Source of the DNA: Aurifilum marmelostoma | Lineage: Eukaryota > Ascomycota > Sordariomycetes > Diaporthales > Cryphonectriaceae | Length of the DNA: 64,000 nt | Reading direction: 5' to 3' | Assembly: GCA_027559495.1 (NCBI GenBank) | Contig: JAMXSV010000028.1 | Span: forward strand, 310,001 to 374,000 | Part shown: positions 10,257 through 21,013 of the stretch, in pieces | Numbering within the stretch: the first letter of the stretch is position 1 | Layout of the letters: every line of letters starts with the position of its first letter | Notes under the pieces: model-generated | What the model was told of the DNA's origin: nothing | What the model saw: the letters and a program-made list of their open reading frames with translations, nothing else | Databases searched by the model: none | Made by a program: the position numbers and the translations under genes

Positions 10257-11015
10257 GATGAACTGCGTGCGAAATCAATCAACGTATTAATGTGAGCCTT
10301 GAATTTCCGGATGTAGGAGCAAGAATATGGCAGTTTTCGGCGATGGGGGTCCAGAAATGGATCAGAACAGGCACCGACAGAATGAGTTTCGACTCTATAA
10401 GGAAGGAGGTACTTCAGTTGTTGAGGGCAGGAAAGAGTCCAGGCCCGCAATTGCGCCTTCCATTTGCCACTGTAGACTCGCCCAACATCAAAAGCTTCAA
10501 CAAGCAAGCATTTTTCACTCCTAAGGAATATTCATTTCTGTGACCCTGTTGACTGCAATTCAATTATTGCAATGAAACACGTCTCTTCCTCTCGTTACCT
10601 GTTCACCTACTTCCTTGCGTGTGAGACATCTAGGTGCACCAGTCCCATCAATAATTTAGGACATCCTCCACGAAGGCATCGGAAAGCTTCTCTGCAAGAT
10701 GAGTGGGCATCCGCGACAGACTTGGTTGACTGGAGCTCGTCTCAAGGTTGCGTGGGTCGGGGCAGAGACATCGGTACTGTGGTACACCCATCTTATCTCC
10801 AGACGTGACAATCGTATCGACCCCGCGCCCTATCTCTGGCAAGCGTCACGTCCTCAACTGAGACATTCAGACTCAACTCCAAGCCAATCCCCTCTTCCTC
10901 ATAACAATATTGAGCTCTCAGCTAACGCCTGCTGAATTCAAACCACAGCTATAAATTCAACAGACGAGGGTTACTTCACTTTGGTGCTGATCAAGGATAG
11001 AAAAGAGCCAGGACA
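10257..11015. promoter_or_regulatory. Divergent promoter; TATA box for the oxygenase gene
   Basis: This region separates the unrecognised minus-strand gene from the plus-strand oxygenase gene. TATAAATT at 10950-10957 lies 59 bases before the oxygenase ATG and is a good core-promoter match. No equivalent box is clear for the minus-strand gene. Confidence 0.6.
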
Positions 11016-12136
11016 ATGCCTTCGCTTCCCGTCATAGACTTTAGCCACTGGTTCAACGGGTCCATCGAGGACAAGAAGAGGGTTGCACACGATCTCGCCG
11101 AGGCATGCCGGCGCGTGGGTTTTGTCTACGTCATCAACCACGGCGTACCCGATGATCTTCTCCAAGAGGCCTTCTCATGGTCCAAGAAACTCTTCGAACT
11201 GCCCCAGGAAGACAAGATGCGAGCACCCCATCCACCAGGACCTAACATCCACCGAGGCTACTCCTGGCCGGGCCTCGAGAAGGTCTCTCAGTACATACAC
11301 GAAAACGATGCCGACTCAGACAACGAGGACGAGCAGCTGCGCCAGGTGCAGGACTGCAAGGAGTCGTATGAGATCGGGAGCGAGACGCTGGCGGACCAGC
11401 CCAACCAGTGGCTGCCTGAGGAGGTCCTGCCAGGCTTTCGGGCTTTCACCACGGGCTTCTATTGGACCCTGTTCGACACGGCCAAGGAGCTGCTTAGAGC
11501 CATGGCCATCGGGATCGGGCTCGACGACGAGAACTTCTTCCTGCGGTACCACAGCGGAGAGAACAACCAGTTACGCCTGCTGCACTACCCGCCTGTCGAG
11601 ACTGCCAAGTTGTCGAGTAATGCACTGGCGAGGATGCCGGCGCACTCAGACTGGGGGTCGATTACGATGTTGTTCCAGGATGAATGTGGCGGGTTGCAAG
11701 TCGAGAATGTCGAGCGGCCTGGGGAGTTCGTTGACGCCACGCCCATCAAAGGGGCGCTGGTGATGAATGTTGGCGATCTGCTGATGCGGTGGAGCAACGG
11801 TGCGTACATACGATCCCTCATGAGGCATTCGTTGGAGCGCTAATGACTTTTGGGTCTCCAGACTATCTCAAGTCGACACTGCATCGTGTCACTGTGCCGC
11901 CTGTCCCTGCCGAGACTCCTGCAGCCGGGGAAAGGATGACCAGAGCACGGTACTCCATCCCTTACTTTGTCAGTCCTGACCCGACGTCGATCATCGAGTG
12001 CATTCCAGCATGCGCAAGTCATACAAACCCAGCCAGATACCCACCAGTATGTCAGGACGACTACAGGAAGATGAGGGCCAAATTGCAGTATAGAGACAAG
12101 CCTGAGAAGCCTGCAACGCCTGTGCCCGTTGCCTAG
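11016..12136 (+). CDS. 2-oxoglutarate/Fe(II)-dependent oxygenase, isopenicillin-N-synthase-like
   Basis: Two exons, 11016-11799 and 11862-12136, give 352 residues. The start MPSLPVIDFSHW is typical. The N-terminal DIOX_N domain includes RVGFVYVINHGVP, and PHPPGPNIHRGYSWPGLEKV is the substrate-side loop. The jelly-roll core has iron ligands His210 and Asp212 (MPAHSDWGS) and His269 (STLHRV), plus the 2-oxoglutarate-binding Arg291-x-Ser293 (RYSIPYF), so the active site is complete. The intron falls between ligands two and three, and joining restores RWSNDYLKSTLHR, a classic family string. Relatives hydroxylate, desaturate or cyclise small molecules, and the substrate cannot be read from sequence. 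It has a TATA box 59 bases upstream. It converges with an alpha/beta hydrolase gene only 120 bases downstream. Confidence 0.95.
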
Positions 12137-12256
12137 AGCAGCTGGTCAGCTCCCTGTCATTCCTGCATCTTCTCGTTGGTAGGCCGAATAATGGTTAAGG
12201 TCTCTGGAGATATGACGGAGCTGAGATTACGATCTGTTGACCAGGTTTTTGATAGC

Positions 12257-13276
12257 TTAAGGATCATTTACTGTTTCCTCTTTCTTCAGAGCAGCAGCGG
12301 CCGCACACTCCAAAGCCCATCCAAAGCATCTAGCATACCAGCCCTGGGCCAGGTAACTCAGCTCTATACAATGCGGTGCCCCCTTGATCACACTCCCCTC
12401 CACCCTATGACTCCCAGAAAACCCGCCCGCAAACTCTCGAATATTCTCCTCGGTGCCCATCCACAAGGGGTCGTGCTCGGCCACTCCGATCATGACGGGC
12501 ACCTCGACCATCCCACATAGCTGCCGCCAGCCCTCGTCACGCCGCCATACGATCCCATACTCAGCGACCTCAGCAAGAGGCATAGGCTTGTTGAGCTTGT
12601 CGGTCAATGCATAGATGGCAGGCTCCGCAGTGCCTGCAGGAAGCATCTTGTCGTCCTTCGCCTTGGCAGTAAGCGCTGGCGAGAAGAAAGGGGCCGGATC
12701 CATGGGAGGCTGGAAGGGTTTCGCCGTGATCCATGGTGTATTCTGCGTCCCGAAGCCTGAGATGGTCATGCCGACCAGCGGATACTCGGGCGTGTTCCCC
12801 TTGGCCTGCTCTTGCGCGACCCAGCCAGCGGCCATCACGGCGCTCGGTGTGGCCAGGCTGTGGCAGTGCAGGACCATACCGCCGCCGCACCCACTATCTT
12901 GGCCAAATTGCCTCCACACCGCTGGGAGGATGTAGCGGTGCAGCCAGTGTGCCAGCTCCTCGTGATAGGAACGGTCCTCTAACAGAGGGTAGAAGGACGT
13001 CGAGCCTTCGTACAGAGGCCTGTCGATGGCAACCACAGGCACGCCGAGGCCGGTGCTGCAGAGAGAGGCCGTGTGTCTTGGATCGGCGTCGAAATAGGAC
13101 GAGCTGTAGCTGCCGCCGTGGATGGCGACGAGGAGAGGCCGTTTCTCGTCTGTGATTGCGGCATAGGCTGGACTCGATGAGGCTGGACGGCTGTGCCTGC
13201 CAGTCAGGATCGCGCCGTTGGACAGCGTCAGCTTGAATGATTCCATGGCGGCGGTAGTACTCTCTGATTGATGCAC
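12257..13276 (-). CDS. Alpha/beta hydrolase
   Basis: A single exon of 339 residues from ATG 13276; an in-frame ATG at 13246 (MESFKLTLSN) is an equally good start and would give 329. The order is alpha/beta-hydrolase: strand LLVAIHGGSY with the oxyanion-hole HGG (about residues 53-55), GVPVVAIDRP, nucleophile region MVLHCHSLAT with Ser140, acid candidate VAEHDPLW, and base GAPHCIEL. The nucleophile elbow reads H-C-H-S-L-A rather than G-x-S-x-G, so it belongs to an atypical esterase-like subgroup. No signal peptide is seen. It converges with the 2-oxoglutarate oxygenase gene, the 3' ends being 120 bases apart. With the divergent unrecognised gene they make a compact trio, so a shared small-molecule pathway is possible but unproven. 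Confidence 0.9.
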   Translation of the reverse strand: MHQSESTTAAMESFKLTLSNGAILTGRHSRPASSSPAYAAITDEKRPLLVAIHGGSYSSSYFDADPRHTASLCSTGLGVPVVAIDRPLYEGSTSFYPLLEDRSYHEELAHWLHRYILPAVWRQFGQDSGCGGGMVLHCHSLATPSAVMAAGWVAQEQAKGNTPEYPLVGMTISGFGTQNTPWITAKPFQPPMDPAPFFSPALTAKAKDDKMLPAGTAEPAIYALTDKLNKPMPLAEVAEYGIVWRRDEGWRQLCGMVEVPVMIGVAEHDPLWMGTEENIREFAGGFSGSHRVEGSVIKGAPHCIELSYLAQGWYARCFGWALECAAAAALKKEETVNDP

Positions 13277-15801
13277 AGGAAGATCTTGTTATTGACAAGG
13301 CCAAGGACGTCCCTAGCTCTCTCTGTCTATCTATCTCTCTCTCTCTCTTCTCTCTACTTATATACCCATATCCATCACGGTAGAGAGTGTGCTCATAGAA
13401 GCCGAAGACCATCCGGCTTACTGTTGAGATGTCCGTCAAGCATACAGTGACAACGCAAATACGACGCTGGGCCGACACATCCGAGGGTTCGTCGACCCTT
13501 AGCCACGCGCGAAGAACGACACCTCGTCCAATGGTCTGAACAGAGCTCTCGAACCACCGACGATCACGACGGACAAGCGGCCCCGGATGGCCGCACCAGG
13601 TTAGCATTAACGATTAGATAGATCCCGAAGGACCGGCGATACGGCGGCTACGAGCTTTGCGCCGTTACATTCCGAGCCCAGCAGGATTGAGTTTACTCGA
13701 GTACGTACTCAAGTTATCGCACTTGCTTGGGAGGCAAACCCTGGATAAAAGCAAAGCTCCTCTACAGAATCCCGACAGAAGGATCCCAGCTTGTTTCTGA
13801 CGTGCATACTTGGCCCAAAGCGTTCCCAACTCTATTTATACGTAGAACACAGGTAGCAGAAAGATGGTAACGAGGTGGATCCATCTCCTCTGGTATGGCG
13901 GGCAGATGACCACGTTAGGCCCTGTTTCCACACTCGAAAAACCAGACGATCCGGCAAGGACCGAATTATGCACAGACTGGAGGAGGAAGAAGCCCCCGCT
14001 AAGGCAATAAAATCGAACAACCACAATAATGGGATATCCAATGAGTTTGCGTCTACATAATGCAGACAGCCTGGTTGGTTCGATCTCCGCGACGATGGCA
14101 TAAGAAGCGCGGCCCAGGAAGAGAGGGGGAAAAAAAAAAAAGCAGGATCAGACAAGCTTTTTTTCCAGCCCTCCTGCTCAGGGACACACCTGGCATATCT
14201 CAATCTGGATCGAAATGCCATAACAGGAGAAAAATCATCAGGCCTTGGCCGATGCTTTCTTTCTTTTTCTTTTCCCTTCCCCCTTCATAAAATCGAAACA
14301 AACCAGTCGTCATTGGGGGCCGCCGCCCCATGGATTCCAGACGAGACTGGTCTTCCTCCTCCTCCCCCCCCATCCTTGAATGTTTTTGTTCTGTTTCCTC
14401 CTTCACTAGAGTGCCTTGTTTTTCCAAACGTGTGCCCACTCGCCGGAAACCCCCCTGACTGAGCCTTGGGAATTACGGCCAAGGTCCGCAGGTCTGACTA
14501 TGTAATCGCGGGGCCGTCATTGGGCGCAAGCGTCCCCAGATGTAATATAATTTTTGTGGCGCCATGGAACCATCGCGCCGTCGCCTATTTATTACCATGC
14601 CCGCCCACTTTGTTTCAACCCTTCGTGTTAGCCCTTATTGGCGCCAAGCTCTGCTGTGTCCCCTGGCAACACAGTAGTACGTCCGTACAATGGCGAGGCT
14701 ATCCTCGGGTGAACGTTTAGCACAACAGGCCCCATCCAGGCCCGCCGCCCACCCTACCTTGCCGAGCTCCCCCCCTTGTCGCATGAACACGTTTCGAAAC
14801 TTGAATCGCGGGTCCAGACCTCATCCCTCTATGGCCACCTCCTCGGCAAGATCCTACCAGCAGTGTAGTTTTCTACTGCATGCCGAGTAATGTGCTAATA
14901 GTACTACAACTCTAAATATGGGTCGACCGAAACCTCCCTCGTCCACCAGTGGTGGGTTTATTGTTTTGTATGTTAACCTTCCCTGGCCCTTCCCGATCTG
15001 GATACCTTTCCCTGTTTGTACAACACGCCATTGGCCGAACAACCTCGCTCGCTGCCGTCCTTCTGCCCTCCTCGCCCCATTATCCTCCCCCCTCTTCCCC
15101 CCCCCCCGGCCTAGGTTCTTCGTTTCGACGGCTCACCACCACCACCTTTTCCTTCTTCTCGAAGGGCCCCCTTCCCCCTCTTCAATAGTAGTGTGGGTCT
15201 AGATCCATGGACTCCAATGTCAGGGCTCGCCTTGCGAGGCGGCTCGTCAGTTCGGTGATGAAGGGCCGGCGTGGTGGACCACGATGACCCATAGCCTCGG
15301 TGCCGGCGATATGCTGCATTGAGATTCATGCTCCGTGGTCCTGGGGCGGCTGTCCCCTCCTAGAGCCGCAATAGGGGAGTGAGGGGCATGATGGAAGGAC
15401 GGTTGTAGAAAATAAAAAAGAAGCATGGCCTCTGATGATTCTCGTCCACAAAGGGAGGTTCCTCTTCTTCTTTTTCTTCTTTTCTTTTCCTCTTTATCCT
15501 TCATCTCAGGTCTTTTTGCTTGGTTGACCCAACCAACTCACATTCTTTCTTCCCCCCTCTTCTCCTTCTCTTCTTTCATCGAAGTCATTCCTTTTTGCTT
15601 CGTTGGATCACGTTCTTTACTGTGGCAGAGCCACTTTCGTTCCCTCCCTCCCTTACCATTCTCTACCAACCTTCCCCTTCACTCACAAGCAAGGCTTGTC
15701 AGGTGTAAACACGATTTGTTGAAAAGGATCAAGACAAAAAAAAAAACCAAAAACAAAAAGAAAACCCCCCCCCCCAAGAAGAATCAGAACAACACACAAA
15801 T
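13277..15801. promoter_or_regulatory. 2.5 kb upstream region shared by the hydrolase and cellobiose dehydrogenase genes
   Basis: The left end serves the minus-strand hydrolase gene and the right end the plus-strand cellobiose dehydrogenase gene. The last 350 bases before 15802 are strongly pyrimidine-rich (TTCTT, CCCTC runs) and then switch to an A/C-rich stretch with A9 and C10 runs just before the ATG, a usual fungal leader. No protein-coding frame here looks real. No TATA box is obvious for the dehydrogenase gene. Confidence 0.5.
13358..13364 (-). promoter_or_regulatory. TATA box of the alpha/beta hydrolase gene
   Basis: TATATAA on the minus strand lies 82 bases upstream of the first ATG (13276). 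It is directly followed by a CT/CTAT microsatellite (about 13316-13355) that forms the start of the leader. Confidence 0.6.
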
Positions 15802-18216
15802 ATGGCATTCAGATCTCTTCTCACCGCGGCCACCTTGGCTGCAGGTGTGATGGGCCAGTCCTCCGTCAACTGGACCGACACCAACTCTGGCATCGAGTTC
15901 TCGTACTACAACCAGGGCGACATCGCCTTTGGTCTGGCGTCGCCCGAGACCTACACCGGTGACTTCATCGGCTACCTGGCCTCGTCCTCCATCGATGGCT
16001 ACGCTGCCATGTCCATGACGGGCGCCATGGCCAACGCCCTGCTCATCTGCGCCTGGGTCGACGGCGACAAGATCGTGGCCTCGCTGCGTGAGGCCACGGC
16101 GTACAGCAACCCGCCCGAGGTCACCAACTCGTCCATGGGCATCTATGAGATCTCCACGGGCACGTCCATCAACTCGACGGGCTGGGCCTTCACCTTTGTC
16201 TGCAAGGGTTGTGCCACGGGTACCTCCATCTCCTGGGGCGCCGACGACACCGAGAAGGTCTTTGGCTATGGCCAGTCCATCACGGCCCTCGCCGACACCA
16301 GCAGCTCCGACGCCACCCTGAACTTCCACTCCAACGCCTATGGCGAGTACGCCCACAGCATCAGCGACTCCAAGTCGTCCGACTATGCCACCTGGGCTGC
16401 CCTGGCCTCGACCACCAACCTGGCCAACACCGTCGCGTCGTCCTCGGCCTCCAACTCCACGACGGGCTCGGCCAGCAACTCGACAAGCACCACCACTACC
16501 ACCACCACCACCACCAGCAACTCCACCTACGACTACATCGTCGCAGGCGCTGGTGCCGCTGGTATCATCGTCGCCGAGCGCCTTGTCGAGTCCGGTGCCT
16601 CTGTCCTCCTCCTCGAGCGTGGTGGTGCCTCCACCTACACGTCTGGAGGCGACGACATCATGACCTACAACGACACCGTCACCCAGTACGACGTGCCTGC
16701 CATGGCCTACTACCTCACGACCGCCGAGGACACCTCCGAGTACTGTTCAGACACGGGTGGCATGGCCGGCTGTCTGCTGGGTGGCTCCACTGCCGTCAAC
16801 GCCATGATGTTCGTCAAGCCCCCAGAGCACGACTTCGACGACAAGTGGCCCACAGGCTGGAAGTGGTCCGACGTCTCCTCGTCCGCCGAGTCCTTCTACG
16901 ACCGCACCCCTGGCTTCATCCTGGCCAACGGCACCGGTGTCGACCAGGAGGCCTTCACCGTCATGTCTGGCTTCCTCGACAGCAACGGCTTCTCGCAGAC
17001 CGACGCCCTGGCCTACCCCAACGAGAAGCAGGGCGTCTACTCGCACCCTCCCTGGCTGATCCGTGACGGTCTGCGTGGTGGGCCCCTGCGCGACTACCTC
17101 CCTCTGGCCCAGGCCAAGTCCAACTTCGAGCTGTCCATGAACACCACGCTGGTCCGCATCGTCCGTGACAACAGCACCGCCACCGGTGTCGAGGTCGAGC
17201 TGGCCAGCGGCGACCGCCAGATCATCAACCTCAAGTCTGGCGGCAGCGTCGTCCTCGCCGGTGGCGCCATGTCCTCGCCTCGCATGCTCATCAACTCTGG
17301 CATCGGCCCCAAGGCCCAGATCCAGACCGTCCAGAGCGGCAGCGTCGACGTCACCCTGCCTGACGAGTCCGAGTGGATCGAGCTGCCCGTCGGCAAGTAC
17401 CTGCAGGACCACCCCATCTTCACCGTCGAGCTCACCACCAAGGACGCCCTCAACGCCCTGTCCTCGACCGCCTTCACAAGCCCCAACAGCACCGTGGCCG
17501 CCCAGTTCAACGACGAGTCCACCGGTCTGCTGGCCCAGTCCGGCCAGCGCATCAACTTCTGGACGACCACCACCTCCAACGACAGCAACACCTACTACGT
17601 CCAGGGCACCATCAACGCCCCGTCCAACAACACCATCAAGATCAAGACGTACCTGACCCACGGCATCACCTCGCAGGGCCTGCTGGAGATGACCTCGGAG
17701 GGCGCCACCTCCATCACCACCAGCCCCTACCTGCAGACCACCGCCGACGTGTCCGCCATCACCAACTTCATGAACAAGCTCATCACCATGGTGGCCGCCG
17801 ACGACTCTCCCTTCGAGGCTCTCACCTCCACCGCCGCCGAGCTCATCAGCACCGACAACATCAGCGCTGGTGACCACTACGTCGGCACCGCCCGCATGGG
17901 TACCGCCAACGACGGCACCTCGGTTGTGGACACCAACCTCAAGGTGTGGGGCACTGACAACATCTACGTCGTCGATGCCTCCGTCCACCCTGACCTGCCT
18001 ACTGGTAACACCCAGGCCATCGTCATGGTCGTTGCCGAGCACGCCGCCAAGGTCCTCCTGGGCGAGGCCTCTACCACCAGCTCGACTACCTCGAGCGCCA
18101 GCTCGTCCTCTTCTTCGGCTGCCACGACCACTGCCGCTAGCAGCTCTTCCACCGGCTCTTCGGCCCCGAAGAAGTGCAAGAAGAGGCGCGCGGCTCCTCA
18201 GCTCACTCAGCTGTGA
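15802..18216 (+). CDS. cdh: Cellobiose dehydrogenase (heme b cytochrome domain plus GMC flavodehydrogenase)
   Basis: An intronless gene of 804 residues. Signal peptide 1-18 (MAFRSLLTAATLAAGVMG) precedes QSSVNW. Residues ~20-205 are the cytochrome domain. Probable heme ligands are Met76 (TGAMANALLICAW) and His176 (LNFHSN), spaced 100 apart as in known enzymes (98). A Ser/Thr/Asn linker with a T9 run joins to the GMC part at ~243 (YDYIVAGAGAAGIIVAERL, the FAD GxGxxG). GGSTAVNAMMF, the catalytic His in GDHYVGTARMG and the Asn in LPTGNTQA are present, so both domains look active. The enzyme oxidises cellobiose outside the cell and passes electrons to lytic polysaccharide monooxygenases. The tail is a Ser/Thr linker ending in PKKCKKRRAAPQLTQL, without a CBM1. 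With the GH7 gene it points to cellulose degradation. Confidence 0.97.
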   Translation: MAFRSLLTAATLAAGVMGQSSVNWTDTNSGIEFSYYNQGDIAFGLASPETYTGDFIGYLASSSIDGYAAMSMTGAMANALLICAWVDGDKIVASLREATAYSNPPEVTNSSMGIYEISTGTSINSTGWAFTFVCKGCATGTSISWGADDTEKVFGYGQSITALADTSSSDATLNFHSNAYGEYAHSISDSKSSDYATWAALASTTNLANTVASSSASNSTTGSASNSTSTTTTTTTTTSNSTYDYIVAGAGAAGIIVAERLVESGASVLLLERGGASTYTSGGDDIMTYNDTVTQYDVPAMAYYLTTAEDTSEYCSDTGGMAGCLLGGSTAVNAMMFVKPPEHDFDDKWPTGWKWSDVSSSAESFYDRTPGFILANGTGVDQEAFTVMSGFLDSNGFSQTDALAYPNEKQGVYSHPPWLIRDGLRGGPLRDYLPLAQAKSNFELSMNTTLVRIVRDNSTATGVEVELASGDRQIINLKSGGSVVLAGGAMSSPRMLINSGIGPKAQIQTVQSGSVDVTLPDESEWIELPVGKYLQDHPIFTVELTTKDALNALSSTAFTSPNSTVAAQFNDESTGLLAQSGQRINFWTTTTSNDSNTYYVQGTINAPSNNTIKIKTYLTHGITSQGLLEMTSEGATSITTSPYLQTTADVSAITNFMNKLITMVAADDSPFEALTSTAAELISTDNISAGDHYVGTARMGTANDGTSVVDTNLKVWGTDNIYVVDASVHPDLPTGNTQAIVMVVAEHAAKVLLGEASTTSSTTSSASSSSSSAATTTAASSSSTGSSAPKKCKKRRAAPQLTQL

Positions 18217-19108
18217 AGGGTTGACTCCATGATGTATGGGTAGGGGTGCGCGTTGCGTAACATGTTCACAAAAAGGTTGCTTTTCTGTTTTGCGGTTGGG
18301 AGAGACACATAGCGTACGGTCTTGGGATGTCATGACACCTTTTCTGTGTAAATATCTTGATTTCAGTTGATAAATCCCAACAACACTGTTTATACCATGA
18401 GCATGTCCACGAACCTCTCTGTGACTAGGTGATGTATTATGCCGATGTGAAGCAGGCGCGTCTTTCGGTACGACCCGAGCATCCTCATAAGGCATTCTTC
18501 CATCCCTCCAAAGTCGCTTCCTGTCACCTCCTGCATGCAAACCAGCAGCAGTGCTTGTGGTAGAACATTAGGTTGTTTCACCGCAGGACAGTCCCAGCAC
18601 CACCAGCAATAGAGATCTGTAAATACGGTGGCTGAAAACTGCCTCCTCGTTGCACCTTTCCCATCGATGCGAACCATCTGGCCATAGTCCGCTAAGGCGT
18701 CTGCCATGTGCCATTTCAAAGGAGGCAAGGATGCAGGGGAAGAAAGTATGATGATAGCAGGTTTATCTGTTCAAAAGGGTGGTGCAGGGTGGGACGAACC
18801 CATTGAGACGTGATTTTTCGCCGCCTCTCAGTATCTGCCGCAGTGATCAAACATGACAAAGTATCTTTGGTGCATGGCTTGGGTCTTCCTCCGTGGAGAA
18901 GAACAAGGAACCAAGACGAGCCCACCCTTCAAAGGGTGCGTAGAGCAGCCGTTGAGGGGCGAAGAGAGATTCGGACCCGAATATAAAAAGACAAGTCTCT
19001 TGCCAGACGAGTTGAGACCAAGAGACCGTCTCTTCAGCCACAGCATTCCCTCTTCCCTCTTCCCTATCTCTTTTCGCATTCCTACTTGACCATCTTCTTA
19101 CTGAGGCG
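18217..19108. promoter_or_regulatory. 3' region of the dehydrogenase gene, then a TATA-bearing promoter
   Basis: After the cellobiose dehydrogenase stop there is about 500 bases without signals. TATAAAAAG at 18982-18990 is a strong core promoter match 119 bases before the ATG at 19109. The interval between them ends in a CT-rich stretch (TTCCCTCTTCCCTATCTC), as fungal leaders do. Confidence 0.5.
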
Positions 19109-19558
19109 ATGCATCAGATACAACCAACAGTCAAAATGGTGGATCACGCAATCGACGCTTCGTTCAACTCAGACGGCCATTCCCACCGAAACATATGGGA
19201 TAATGTCTTGAACGATGCCAGACTTCCGGGTCCTGTTTCAGCCCACCACGAAGACACCACCCCTAGAGATGAGCCTCCTCCAATGAAGCGTTGGCTGTCA
19301 GAGCACCCTCGCGAGACTTGCTGGAATAGCATCGAGTTATCGCGAGACCCTACAACCGAGCATCCACCACAAAGGATTGACACAGTGTCTATAGTCGACA
19401 CGGGCGCTACTAAAACGAGCACAGATGAGCGTACTAAGGGCTCCTGTCGAGAGGCTTCTGTGTTGCTGGTTGAGAATGCAAGCCTGCAGCAGATTGGCTC
19501 GCATTTTGATACTGGGTCCAACATTGTCGAATTGTTACAGACAGTCGACTTGCATTGA
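19109..19558 (+). CDS. Possible small gene, product unrecognised
   Basis: An open frame of 149 residues begins MHQIQPTVKMVDHAIDASFN and ends NIVELLQTVDLH. Support comes from context: a TATA box and CT-rich leader lie at the right distance, and the protein has balanced composition without low complexity. It is acidic/polar, with no signal peptide, no membrane segment and no domain I recognise. The second Met (residue 10) could be the start. Against it, codon use is less GC3-biased than in the neighbouring genes, and no splice sites or homology support it. I rate it as slightly less likely than not to be a real protein gene. Confidence 0.4.
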   Translation: MHQIQPTVKMVDHAIDASFNSDGHSHRNIWDNVLNDARLPGPVSAHHEDTTPRDEPPPMKRWLSEHPRETCWNSIELSRDPTTEHPPQRIDTVSIVDTGATKTSTDERTKGSCREASVLLVENASLQQIGSHFDTGSNIVELLQTVDLH

Positions 19559-21013
19559 GCCCACCTTCGTCATACTTGATAGTTATTGGGTTGCGAAGGG
19601 TTTAGGCCAGGGCGACGAAAGGGAGCGTCGGAGGCTCGGTACTTCTCGGAGGCTCGGTAACAATAGGCAAGGAGGGCTTGAGAAGGGTGAAGTACTCTTC
19701 GGGAATGAGGGACCGGGGGTGGTTGATCCTCTCAACTTGGCTCATCTCCAAGTGCATTCGCACTGCATGTCCACCTAGGTCTTCGCTGTTTCAGATAACC
19801 CATAGTTGTTGGTAAATGGCTGTTTCGACTGTATGGTCCTCTATCAAGTGCTCATTGTCCCAAGCTTTTCAGTGAAGAGTGATGCTAGCAACAAATCGCA
19901 GCATCGTACGCGTCATTCTCGCTGTACCTGGCGCCATTTCGGAGAAGTCGATTGCGTGAATGAAGGACACTGGCTTCTGACTGTCGTGTCGCATTCAGAG
20001 TGTGACCCTACCCGTCTGACCAGGCATCAGCAGAGCGTGTCAACCCAGGTGGTCCAAAGAGAAATAGCGGATCAAATGTTTGCTTGAGATCGGACGCTTC
20101 AACCAATCTAATCTGCCATCAGCACCATTTTCATGGGCCAGCATGAATTCAGACTCGGCACCATGCATCACTGCCACCATGTTGATGCCCGGCGTCCCGG
20201 ACGAGCACAGAGTTCCATAAAATTGCGGTCCGAATTGTACAATGTAGCTGGATAGTTGCTGACTTGCTGCGCGCGTGTGCCACACTGTACAAAATCTGGG
20301 CTGACGCTCTTCAAACTCAAACAGGGACCGCGAATCGCAGAGCCCAGTCTCGGTTCATTCGGTCCACAATATCATGTACATGGGACGTTGTTCATCCTCT
20401 TTCCCCTTTTGGAAACGCTACACTTGTGACGATGCTGCTGTCAACCGATGATGCACCTGACGTGTGTTTGCAGACAGCTTGCGACTGTATGTGAGGCACG
20501 CTACATTCAGCAGCATAGAGAAGAGAAATATTGAGCCAACCCAATGTTGGGACTCTTTCCCTCGAGTCGATGCGGGGACCAGATGAAGATGTCCCGTTGA
20601 CTTCGCAAGCGAGCCACCGAGTATCAACCGTGGTATCTGATCAGCCACGTGGTGCGACCAGTAGAGTTCGGAGACAAAGACATGAATTCGCTGTTGCGTG
20701 AATCTGCGCCATCGTTAGTACCGAGTATCACCTACTCGCTTTCCTAGTGGTATAGAGGGCATATTGAAGAAACCTCGGCAAATGTCAAATGTTCCGAGCC
20801 AAGGATACATCTGGTGCCATCTCAAGCACGGAGGGAAGTTTTGCTTCACAGAAGACGTAGGCATGAAGGTCGTGAGGCGAGTGGGAGCTCACCAAGATTT
20901 ATGAGGCTGTCCTAGCTCTGTCCTGGCGACAGTCAGGCGGACTCGCCGCCCATATGCCCTATAGATGTTGTACATTCCAGCCAGAGACCCAGATGGCTGC
21001 GGCACCTGCGATA
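19559..21013. other. 1.45 kb without a supported gene
   Basis: A short tandem repeat with unit GGAGGCTCGGTA lies near 19630-19660. The right end is the 3' region of the Svp26-like gene on the minus strand. Short frames here have no supporting signal. Confidence 0.45.

Noticed and set aside
14081..14100. GGTTCGA-like string suggesting a tRNA B box
   Set aside because: The bases after GGTTCGA do not fit the B-box consensus, and no A box or acceptor-stem pairing is visible around it.
16747..18540. 597-codon minus-strand frame over the cellobiose dehydrogenase gene
   Set aside because: Mirror of a GC3-biased coding strand; composition is Gly/Val/Asp-rich with no motif, and the plus strand has a complete two-domain enzyme.
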